Shown piece after piece: positions 1 to 6,779 of a stretch of 11,187 nucleotides of DNA (the first letter of the stretch is position 1; each line of letters opens with the position of its first letter). The translations under genes and the position numbers were made by a program. The notes under the pieces were generated by a model, which was given only the letters and a program-made list of their open reading frames with translations, did no database searches and had not been told where the DNA came from. The stretch is taken from positions 1 to 11,187 of the forward strand of contig CAMBOY010000081.1 in assembly GCA_945869245.1 (NCBI GenBank), given 5' to 3'. The stretch comes from Hydrogenophaga intermedia (GTDB taxonomy: Bacteria; Pseudomonadota; Gammaproteobacteria; Burkholderiales; Burkholderiaceae_C).

Positions 1-1
1 C

Positions 2-1912
2 GAGTTTGGCATCAAAGACGGTGGCTTGTCGTTCGCGCGGGGTGTGAGCGACGGCCAGCGTTTTCTGGCGCTGTTGCAGCAATTGCTGGCCCAAGTGCCG
101 CCGTCGGTGTCGTTTGACCAGCTCAAAATTCCGTTCCGCGCGGTGGCCACCCGCTACCGCGACGGCGCCACCCAAGTGTTTGACAAGGGTGGGCTGGATT
201 TGGCCATTCGCGCCAGCATGGCCGCGCCGGGTGTGTTTGCGCCGGTGGAGATCAACGGCGAGGTGTATGTGGACGGCGGGCTGGTGGCCAATTTGCCGGT
301 GGAGGTGGCGCTACAAGAAGGCGCCGATGTGGTGGTGGCGTCGTACCTGGGGGCGGATGAGGGCGCCAAAGACCCAGAGCCAGGCCACGCGCTGGCGGTG
401 GCCAACCACATGATCACCTTGCTGATTCGCCAGAACGAGCGGCGCAACCTGGCGCTATTGCGGCCGACCGATGTGTTGGTGAGTCCGGCCTTGAGCGATG
501 TGGGTTTTGCCGAATTCGGGCGTTCGGCTGAGGTGATCGCGCGCGGCGAGACGGCCATTGGTGCGCAGCGGGTGGGGTTTGAGCGCTTGGCGCAGCGCGT
601 AGCGGCCGCGCGCGGTGGTCAGGAGGCGCCCCAGCGCGCCGCCCCGGCTTTCAACGAGCGCGAGGTGCGCATCGCCGAGATTCGGGTCAAGGGGCAGCAA
701 ACCGTGCCGGCGGCCTATGTGCAGCGCTTTTTTGCCGATGTGCTGAACCAGGCGCACGACCCGAAAGTGTTGGGCGACTTGGTCGATCAGCTCTACACCG
801 AGGGCTATTTTGAGCAAGTGAGCTACAAGCTCGACCACTTGGGCGGTGAGCGTTACGCCTTGGAAGTGCAGGTCACGGAAAAAGCCTACGGTCCGCATTT
901 CTTCAAGACCAGTTTGGGCTTTTTCACCGAGCTGGACGGGGTGCAGCAGTTTTCGCTGGGGCTGGGTTATCGGCGGCCCTGGTTGACCGAGAGCGGCACC
1001 GAACTGGCGGTGGACGCGCGCCTGGGTTCGCAGAACGATTTTGGGGTGCGGCTGAGCCAGCGCCTGGCCCAAGGCCTGCGCGGTGAGGCCTACGCCGAGT
1101 TGGGCATGCAGACCATTCCCTTTTATGTGCCGGCTCGGTTTCAGGCGCTCAATGGGCGCGGCAAGATCGCCAGCTATGACCTGAAGCGCACCCGCGCCGG
1201 TGTGGGCGTGGCTTACGACCTGTCGCGCGACACCACGCTGCGCCTGGGCTTGATGGCCGGCCAACTGTCGTACAAGGTGGACTCCGCACGCTTAGTCGGT
1301 CTGGTGATTGACCCAGAGCTGCCACCGTTTGTGGAGCCGTTGGAGGACTTCTCCGACTCGTACGGCGGCTGGCGCATGCAGTGGACCACCGATCGGCTCG
1401 ACTCGGTGAGTTTTCCAACCAGCGGTTATGCGGTGAATGCGCAGTGGGAAAGCAGCCTGCGCCGTGGCCAGTACCAAGGCTTGCAGGCCAACGCCCGCTG
1501 GGCCACCCAGTGGGGCCGACATGTGCTCAACCTGGGGCTGCATCTGGGCGCCGAGGAAACCGCTTTTGATTGCACCAACTGCACCACCCCTTCGTTTCTG
1601 TATTTGGGGGGCTTTCAGCGCTTGAGTGCCTACCGCCTGGCCGAGCTGGGTGGTGACCGCCTGCTGATGGGCAGCGCCACCTATATGTACCGCCTGACCG
1701 ATGGGGGCTTGCTGCGGCAGCGGGCTTACCTGGGCGTCATCGGGGAAACCGGCGACGCGTGGGAGACCAGCGACGGCTTCAAAGCCAAACACAGCCTGGG
1801 CGTGTTCCTAGCGGTCGACAGCAAGATTGGCGACATCTACGTCGGTGTGGCCAAGGGTTCGCAAGGCAGCCGCAATGTGTTTTTGCAGCTGGGTCGACGT
1901 TTCTCTTTTTGA
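2..1912 (+). CDS. Patatin-like phospholipase with POTRA and Omp85 outer-membrane barrel (PlpD / type Vd secretion style), 5'-truncated by window edge
   Basis: The frame is open from base 2, so the N-terminus, including the signal peptide and the GxSxG serine motif, lies outside the window; the TTG at 26 is not the real start. The visible part starts within the patatin domain. It includes the typical stretch IRASMAAPGVFAPV (about 206-247) and the catalytic-dyad Asp in YVDGGLVANLP (Asp codon 272-274). A POTRA-like segment follows (about 662-883, EVRIAEIRVKGQQ through the GYFEQVSY turn). The rest is a Gly/aromatic-rich beta-barrel (about 893-1909) ending in Phe (RRFSF), the usual signature for BAM-dependent insertion. 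Proteins of this build secrete or display a lipase domain through their own barrel, as known for Pseudomonas PlpD. A phospholipase role is family inference. The next gene starts 12 bases downstream and is probably co-transcribed. Confidence 0.9.
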   Translation, partial: EFGIKDGGLSFARGVSDGQRFLALLQQLLAQVPPSVSFDQLKIPFRAVATRYRDGATQVFDKGGLDLAIRASMAAPGVFAPVEINGEVYVDGGLVANLPVEVALQEGADVVVASYLGADEGAKDPEPGHALAVANHMITLLIRQNERRNLALLRPTDVLVSPALSDVGFAEFGRSAEVIARGETAIGAQRVGFERLAQRVAAARGGQEAPQRAAPAFNEREVRIAEIRVKGQQTVPAAYVQRFFADVLNQAHDPKVLGDLVDQLYTEGYFEQVSYKLDHLGGERYALEVQVTEKAYGPHFFKTSLGFFTELDGVQQFSLGLGYRRPWLTESGTELAVDARLGSQNDFGVRLSQRLAQGLRGEAYAELGMQTIPFYVPARFQALNGRGKIASYDLKRTRAGVGVAYDLSRDTTLRLGLMAGQLSYKVDSARLVGLVIDPELPPFVEPLEDFSDSYGGWRMQWTTDRLDSVSFPTSGYAVNAQWESSLRRGQYQGLQANARWATQWGRHVLNLGLHLGAEETAFDCTNCTTPSFLYLGGFQRLSAYRLAELGGDRLLMGSATYMYRLTDGGLLRQRAYLGVIGETGDAWETSDGFKAKHSLGVFLAVDSKIGDIYVGVAKGSQGSRNVFLQLGRRFSF

Positions 1913-1924
1913 ACTGGGGGTGGC

Positions 1925-3232
1925 ATGAGCACCATTGCGGTCAATGTCGACAGTTTGGAGCGCACGCTCGACGGCAAGGGCTTTTTCCATTCGGTGGCCT
2001 ACGACGCCTACCTGACCATGCCTGGCTGGAGCTTCTGGCTTCAGTGTGCCGTGTGCATTGGCTTGCTCGGTGGCGCGTACTGGTGGCGTTACCGGCTGTT
2101 TGCGTCGGGCGGTGGCGCGCTGCAGGGCAAGTCGCCGCGCCTGCGCTCGTTTGTGGCCATCGTGGGGCCCGCCTTGCTGGTCACGGGCACATTGCTGGCG
2201 TGCTTGCTGGTGCTGCACCTCATGGGCGCCGAGCGGGCCGATGTGCGGGTGCTGGCCGAGGTGTTTTTGCTCACCGCCCTGGTGCTGGGTGTGCGTCTGG
2301 CGAGCTGGTTTTTTCGTAAGGTGATGCGGGCCCATCAGATTCTGCAGTTCTTTGTGTTTCTGATCGAGTGGGCGCTGGTGCTGACGGCGGTATTGGCCTT
2401 TTTTGGCTTGTTCCACCCGCTCAAGATGGCGGTGCAGGGCATCGAGTTTTCGGTCGGCAACCAAGTGTTCAAGGGCATGAACATTGTGGGTGGGGTGTCG
2501 ATGGCGGTGCTGGCGCTGGCGGTGGCTGGGCAACTCTCGGAAATGGTCGCCTGGGGTCTAGAGAAGTACCAGTCGCGCGAGGGCATTGCCGACAACGACG
2601 CGCTGATCCTCACCCGCTTGTTCACCGTGACCTTGTTTTTGGTGACCGTGGTGGGCGTGTTGGTGGGCTCGGGCATTGAAGCGGCCACACTGTCGGCCTT
2701 TGGTGCCGCGCTGGGCATTGGCCTGGGTTTTGGTTTGCAAGAAGTGGTGCTGAACTTCTTCAGTGGGGTGTATCTGCTGTTTGAGCGTGCCATCAAGCCT
2801 GGCGACTACGTCACCATCAATGGGGTGTTTGGTCGGGTGGATCGGCTCACCAGCCGCGCCATTGTGATTCGCGATGGGGTGGGCACCGAGAGCCTGATTC
2901 CCAACAGTTTCATCACCAAAGGTGTGTTGCAGAACCACACCCTGAGCAACAACGACTATCGGGTGTCGTTCAAAGTGGCTTTGTCCGATGTGGCGCGCTT
3001 TGACGAGGCCACCGACCTGATTGTGGCGGTGCTGCGGGCACACCCGCGCACCTTGGTCGACAAACCACAGACCGTGTTTCTCACGGGTGTGTATGCCGAT
3101 CGCGCCGAGCTGGAGGTGAGTCTGTGGATCAACGACTTGCACAAGGGCCGGCAATCTCTGACTTCCGACCTGTACCGCTCCATCGCATTGGCCCTGGACA
3201 CTGCAGACATCGCCTTGGCGAGCGCGCCCTGA
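1925..3232 (+). CDS. MscS-family mechanosensitive ion channel, six predicted TM segments
   Basis: A 435-residue inner-membrane protein. Hydrophobic segments lie near residues 34-56, 75-99, 108-130, 140-162, 184-206 and 227-249. They are followed by the Gly/Ala-rich pore helix region (about 254-287, with GAALGIGLGFGLQEVV and NFFSGVYLLFERAIKPGDYV). The MscS beta-domain comes next (about 290-332, VFGRVDRL and LIPNSFI), then a C-terminal alpha/beta domain. This matches the pore-plus-beta-domain core of MscS, with extra N-terminal helices as in longer paralogues such as YbdG or YnaI. It probably releases solutes under hypo-osmotic shock. The ATG at 1925 is preceded by a purine-rich GGGGGTGG and lies 12 bases after the patatin gene, suggesting one transcript. 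It converges on the next gene with only six bases between stops. Confidence 0.92.
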   Translation: MSTIAVNVDSLERTLDGKGFFHSVAYDAYLTMPGWSFWLQCAVCIGLLGGAYWWRYRLFASGGGALQGKSPRLRSFVAIVGPALLVTGTLLACLLVLHLMGAERADVRVLAEVFLLTALVLGVRLASWFFRKVMRAHQILQFFVFLIEWALVLTAVLAFFGLFHPLKMAVQGIEFSVGNQVFKGMNIVGGVSMAVLALAVAGQLSEMVAWGLEKYQSREGIADNDALILTRLFTVTLFLVTVVGVLVGSGIEAATLSAFGAALGIGLGFGLQEVVLNFFSGVYLLFERAIKPGDYVTINGVFGRVDRLTSRAIVIRDGVGTESLIPNSFITKGVLQNHTLSNNDYRVSFKVALSDVARFDEATDLIVAVLRAHPRTLVDKPQTVFLTGVYADRAELEVSLWINDLHKGRQSLTSDLYRSIALALDTADIALASAP

Positions 3233-3238
3233 ACCGGC

Positions 3239-4018
3239 TCAGAAGCCCAGCATGTGCAGCGCCACCAGCGCCAGAAAGCCAGCAAACGCGAGTTGCAGTT
3301 TGCGCTTGTCCATGCGCTGCGACAGGCTGGCGCCCCAGTTGGCAAAAAACATGCTCACCACGCTGATGCCCACAAAAGCGCTCAGGTGCACATAACCCCA
3401 AGTGTGGATGGTGGTGGGGCCGGTGATACCCAAGCCCACCGCACCAATGAACGAGATCGGAATGGCCACCGCCGAGCTCACCACCACGGCCTGGCGCATG
3501 TCGGTGCCGCGCAGCACCAGATAAGGCACGGTCATGGCGCCGCCGCTCACACCCAGCAGGGTCGACAAATGCCCGATGAAGGTGCCAGCGCCCAGCAGTT
3601 CGCCACGGGCCGGGGCGGGTTTGCTGACCTCGTTGGCTTTTTTGCGCAGCAGCGTCAGGCAAGTGGCCAAGGCAAACAAACCAAAGCCGATCTTGAGCCA
3701 GGCGGTGGGCATCCAGTTGGCCAACAACACCGCCGACACCGCGCCGGCACTCACCGCACCGGCCAACCAGGGCAGGCGTTCAAACTGCATGCGTTTGGCG
3801 CGCCAGTGCGCCCACGAGCTGGTGACCGAGGTAATGACGATGCACGCCAGCGACGTAGCCACCGCAAAGTGCATCACCTGCGGACCCAGCACCGGGTCGG
3901 TGCGCCACAAAAAATACAGGGTGGGCACAATGACCAAACCGCCACCCACGCCAAACAGGCCCGCAGTAAAGCCACCCGCTGCGCCCACCAGCAGGTAAAG
4001 CATCCACAGCGGCATCAT
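3239..4018 (-). CDS. TauE/SafE-family anion permease (probable sulfite/organosulfur exporter)
   Basis: A 259-residue, very hydrophobic protein with the two-half layout of the TauE/SafE (UPF0721/DUF81) family. The first glycine motif is near the N-terminus (AGLFGVGGGLVIVPTLYF) and its partner lies in the second half (LLGVSGGAMTVPYLVL), with about eight membrane helices. Family members export sulfite, sulfoacetate or related anions or are of unknown specificity. The start at 4018 is chosen because the sequence reads ATGATG and overlaps the TGA of the upstream flavin reductase by four bases, a classic translational-coupling arrangement; a longer frame would begin at 4054 inside that gene. As the last gene of the cluster, its likely job is removing sulfite made by the monooxygenase. 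Sulfite as substrate is inferred from context, not shown by sequence. Confidence 0.88.
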   Translation of the reverse strand: MMPLWMLYLLVGAAGGFTAGLFGVGGGLVIVPTLYFLWRTDPVLGPQVMHFAVATSLACIVITSVTSSWAHWRAKRMQFERLPWLAGAVSAGAVSAVLLANWMPTAWLKIGFGLFALATCLTLLRKKANEVSKPAPARGELLGAGTFIGHLSTLLGVSGGAMTVPYLVLRGTDMRQAVVVSSAVAIPISFIGAVGLGITGPTTIHTWGYVHLSAFVGISVVSMFFANWGASLSQRMDKRKLQLAFAGFLALVALHMLGF

Positions 4019-4545
4019 GGTGCGACCTGAAACTGTCCGAACTGGCTGCGCCAAAAGCCCAGGGCGGCGGCGTCGCGCCAGCCAAAGTCCTGCACCTGCC
4101 CAATCACAATGTGGTGGTCGCCCGCGTCAACGAGCTGGTGCAGCGAGCAGTCAAACCACGCCAGGGATTCGCTCAAGCGCAGCCGGTCGCCGGCCTGGCG
4201 CTGCACCGGCACATTGGCAAAGCGCGCGGCCATGTCGCCGGTGGCGAACTGGCGCGCCAGCGCTTGTTGCGGCTGCGACAACACGTTCACCGTGAAGCCG
4301 CCCGACTGGGTAAACGCCTCCAGGCTGCTGGCGGCTTTGCGGATGCTCCAGAGCACCAGGCGCGGCTCCAGCGACACCGACGAGAACGAGTTGCAGGTCA
4401 TGCCCCAGTCGCTGTCTTGCCAGCGGGTGGTGACCACCGTGACGCCGGTGGCAAAGCACGACAAGGCTTTGCGGTAGTCCGCAGGGTCTTGGTTGACAAC
4501 GGGCACGGGGGCGGTGGCGGGCATGGTGTCGGGCAGGTGGCGCAT
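4015..4545 (-). CDS. Flavin reductase-like domain protein (FMN:NAD(P)H reductase, HpaC/NtaB type)
   Basis: A 176-residue cytoplasmic protein of the short-chain flavin reductase family. The N-terminal FATGVTVVTT (about 31-40), the FMN-binding core GMTCNSFSSVSLEPRLVLWSI (about 48-68, including the TxNSFxSVSxxPxL pattern) and the C-terminal GDHHIVIGQVQDF (about 142-154) are the usual landmarks. Such enzymes reduce free FMN or FAD with NAD(P)H and hand the reduced flavin to a two-component monooxygenase. The natural partner here is the SsuD-like monooxygenase two genes upstream. The gene begins 40 bases after the aldo/keto reductase stop. The ATG at 4545 has a weak GAAAG upstream; a second ATG at 4524 would remove seven residues and has no better ribosome site. 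Its stop overlaps the exporter start by four bases. Confidence 0.88.
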   Translation of the reverse strand: MRHLPDTMPATAPVPVVNQDPADYRKALSCFATGVTVVTTRWQDSDWGMTCNSFSSVSLEPRLVLWSIRKAASSLEAFTQSGGFTVNVLSQPQQALARQFATGDMAARFANVPVQRQAGDRLRLSESLAWFDCSLHQLVDAGDHHIVIGQVQDFGWRDAAALGFWRSQFGQFQVAP

Positions 4546-4585
4546 GAGGTGGCTTTCGGTGGGGCGTGCGTGGCGCTGTGGGCGC

Positions 4586-5497
4586 TTAAGGCACTTCGTG
4601 GCCGTTGGCGAGTTCGTACAGCTCGTACCAGGTTTGGCGGTCCATCGGCACCGTCAGCGCCTGGGCAAAGGCGCCAATGCGCTCGAGCTGGTTGCTGCCC
4701 ATCACCGGCAACACGCCAACGGGGTGGTGCATCAGCCAAGCCATGGCCACGGCGGTGGTGTCGGTGCCGCTGGCTTGGGCCAGCTCGGCCAACTTGGGCG
4801 CCAGCCGCGCAGCGGCGGTGCCGGCCTGCGCGGCTTGGCTGTGCAAACGGCCGCCACCCAAGGGCGACCAGGCCATCACCGGCATGTGGTGCTGCTGCGC
4901 ATGGGCAATTTGCCCGTTGATGAAGGGCGCGGTGTGCAGCAGGCTCAGCTCAATCTGGTTGGTCTGCAGCCGGTGCTGCATGCGCGACTGCAGCAGGTCC
5001 ACATCCCAAGGCATGAAGTTGGACACACCCACACCACGCACCTTGCCGCTGTCGATCAGGCCGTCCAAGCAGGCACCCAGCGCGGTGGCGTCGCACAGTG
5101 GGTCGGGGCGGTGAATCAGCAGCAGGTCGATCACGTCCACGCCAATGCGCTGCAGCGAGCGGTCCACACTGGCTGTGACGTGAGCGGGCGAGGTGTCGTA
5201 GTGCTTCACCCGGGTGCTGGGCCACTGCTGCGACAGCAGCATGATGTCGGTTTTGGTGACGATTTCCATCTGCTCGCGCAGGGCAGGGCGGGCCTTGATG
5301 GCCTCGCCAAACAGCGCTTCACAGCGGTAGTCGCCGTAGATGTCGGCGTGGTCAAAGGTGGTGATGCCTTGGGCCAAGCAGGCGTCGATGCGCGCGAGGT
5401 TGGCGTTGACGCTGGTGTCGCTGGCTTCGGACAGGCGCCAGACGCCATAGGCCATCTGGCTCAGGCTGCGGCCGTTGGGCAGGGTGATGCGGTTCAT
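4586..5497 (-). CDS. Aldo/keto reductase, YdhF-like
   Basis: A 303-residue cytoplasmic NAD(P)H-dependent oxidoreductase with a TIM-barrel aldo/keto reductase sequence. The catalytic tetrad is visible: Asp49 and Tyr54 in FDHADIYGDY, Lys82 in IVTKTDI, and His129 in LLLIHRPDP. Further landmarks are GKVRGVGVSNF (about 151-161), MAWSPLGGG (about 208-216) and PVMGSNQLERI near the C-terminus. It resembles E. coli YdhF along its whole length, from the N-terminal GxWRL to a C-terminal Val-Pro, and its size is normal. The substrate is unknown. Sitting between a monooxygenase and a flavin reductase, it could reduce the aldehyde released by desulfonation, which is inference. It starts 27 bases after the monooxygenase stop with no clear Shine-Dalgarno. 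Confidence 0.92.
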   Translation of the reverse strand: MNRITLPNGRSLSQMAYGVWRLSEASDTSVNANLARIDACLAQGITTFDHADIYGDYRCEALFGEAIKARPALREQMEIVTKTDIMLLSQQWPSTRVKHYDTSPAHVTASVDRSLQRIGVDVIDLLLIHRPDPLCDATALGACLDGLIDSGKVRGVGVSNFMPWDVDLLQSRMQHRLQTNQIELSLLHTAPFINGQIAHAQQHHMPVMAWSPLGGGRLHSQAAQAGTAAARLAPKLAELAQASGTDTTAVAMAWLMHHPVGVLPVMGSNQLERIGAFAQALTVPMDRQTWYELYELANGHEVP

Positions 5498-5524
5498 GTG
5501 GGGTGAGTGGTTTCTGTAAAAAAT

Positions 5525-6679
5525 TCAGCGGCGCACGCCGGTGCCCAAAGGCGTGGCGGGCGTGGTGGCGGGCACGCGGCCGTATGCGTGGGCGAGCGAC
5601 ACGGTTTGCAGGTGCGGCAGCACCTTGGTGCCAAACATCTCGCATTCTTGCAGGTGTGGGTAACCCGAGAAGATGAAAGCGCGAATGCCCATTTTTTGGT
5701 AGTCGTGGATGGTGCTCAGCACCTGGTCCACGCTGCCCACCAGCGCGGCGCCACAGCCGCTGCGCGCGCGGCCCACACCGGTCCACAGGTGCGGCTCAAT
5801 GTAGCCCTCGTCGTCGGCGATGTCGCGGTTGGCGCTTTGGAGCGACACACCCAGGCTCTTGGCATCGAGCGCGCGCTGGCGAATCTCGCGGCCCTTGTCG
5901 TCGTCGAGCTTGGACACCAGCTCGCGGGCGTATTCGCGCGCCTCGGCTTCGGTGTCGCGCACGATCATGTGCACCCGCAGGCCGTAGTCCAGCACGCGGC
6001 CGTACTTCTCGGCGCGGGCGTGTACGTCGCGCATGCGCTGGGCCAGCACCTCTTTGGGCTCGGGCCACATCAGGTAGGTGTCGCAGTGCGCGCCGCACAG
6101 TTACAGCGCGTCGGGGCTGTAGCCACCAAAGTACAGCAGCGGGCCGCCGGTTTGGTAGGGGCGCACCGGGTCGGTGGGCAGGCCCTTGAGGTTGTAAATC
6201 TGGCCTTCGTAGTTGATCTGGTCTTGGGTCCAGGCTTGCTTCAAAATTTCCACCACCTCCCAGCTGCGGCGGTAGCGATAGGCGCTGTCGGCCACCTCAC
6301 CAGGAAAGTCGGACGAAATCACGTTGAGCGTCAGGCGCCCCTCCAACATGTGGTCCAACGTGGCTACGGTGCGCGCCAGCATGGCGGGCTGCACCTCGCC
6401 GCAGCGGATGGCGGCCAGCATATTCATGCGCTTGATCTGCGGCGCCATGCCGGCCACAAAGGTCAGCGTGTCTTGCCCCACTTGGTAGGACGACGGGCAC
6501 AAAATGTTGCGAAAGCCCAGTTCGTCGGCGCGTTGGGCGATGCGGCTGGTGTTGGCCCAACTGCTGCGCAAATCGCCATCGGGCACACCCAAGTGTTGAA
6601 AGTCGTCAGAGCACAGGGGGGCAAACCAGGCCACTTCAGCGCCCTGAATGTCGGCGCCTTTGACGGGGACGATGCTCAT
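5525..6679 (-). pseudogene. SsuD-like FMNH2-dependent alkanesulfonate-type monooxygenase (LLM class), interrupted by in-frame TAA
   Basis: A bacterial-luciferase-like monooxygenase frame of 384 positions, close to the 381 of E. coli SsuD. It is broken at codon 193 by TAA (6101-6103) with no frameshift. The first half (192 residues) carries the TIM-barrel start, the MLAAIRCGE strand, and PLLYFGGYSPDAL just before the stop. The second half resumes in the same frame with CDTYLMWPEPKEV. SsuD-type active-site equivalents are all downstream of the stop: Arg235 and His237 (LRVHMIV), Arg306 (GRARSGCGAALVG) and Tyr340 (SGYPHLQE). The SsuD Cys54 equivalent is not at the same place, although a Cys lies nearby at 61. 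The start at 6679 has a good AGGTG five bases upstream. SsuD oxygenates sulfonates with FMNH2 and O2 to give aldehyde plus sulfite, but the substrate here is unknown. It heads the minus-strand cluster. Truncation would leave half a barrel, so the product is probably inactive unless the stop is an error. Confidence 0.88.
6101..6103 (-). other. Premature in-frame stop codon (TAA) in the monooxygenase gene
   Basis: The minus strand reads GAC GCG CTG TAA CTG TGC GGC, with uninterrupted homology and frame on both sides. In E. coli SsuD the aligned residue, just before a Leu (QEL), is Glu. A single G-to-T change, GAA to TAA, would explain the stop. TAA is not a selenocysteine or pyrrolysine codon, so recoding is not expected. 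Confidence 0.85.
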
Positions 6680-6779
6680 GAATCACCTCGCGTTAAACAT
6701 GAATGAATAGTATATGAATTGATGCGGATCAATGCGAGGGTTTCCACCGATGGGTGTGGCTTTTGCGATACTCGCCCGC
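6680..6779. promoter_or_regulatory. Divergent intergenic control region between monooxygenase cluster and GntR regulator
   Basis: About 100 bases separate the two divergent starts. On the minus strand a good -10 hexamer TATACT (6714 to 6709) would start transcription near 6702, giving a short leader with an AGGTG ribosome site. No good -35 lies 16-18 bases upstream of it, so the promoter may be weak or activator-dependent. ATTCAT occurs three times around this -10 on the minus strand. On the plus strand an extended -10-like TGCGATACT (6764-6772) lies directly ahead of the regulator's ATG at 6780. Promoter calls are by eye. Confidence 0.5.
6718..6733. promoter_or_regulatory. Perfect palindrome, candidate GntR operator
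   Basis: ATTGATGCGGATCAAT is a perfect inverted repeat with six-base arms and a four-base centre. It lies just upstream of the candidate TATACT -10 of the monooxygenase operon, between the -10 and -35 positions, where a bound repressor would block RNA polymerase. GntR-family regulators bind short palindromes of this size and often sit beside the operon they control. Binding by this particular regulator is inference. Confidence 0.5.

Noticed and set aside
4493..5506. A 337-codon plus-strand open frame opposite the aldo/keto reductase
   Set aside because: Shadow frame; the minus strand carries the complete aldo/keto reductase tetrad.
6101..6103. Programmed recoding of the internal stop (selenocysteine, pyrrolysine or readthrough)
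   Set aside because: The codon is TAA, not TGA or TAG, the aligned residue is an ordinary Glu, and I see no convincing downstream stem typical of recoding.
5507..6706. A 399-codon plus-strand open frame across the monooxygenase gene, offered as an alternative to a broken gene
   Set aside because: The translated sequence is His/Val/Gly/Ala-rich with no family resemblance, while the minus strand aligns with SsuD on both sides of the stop.
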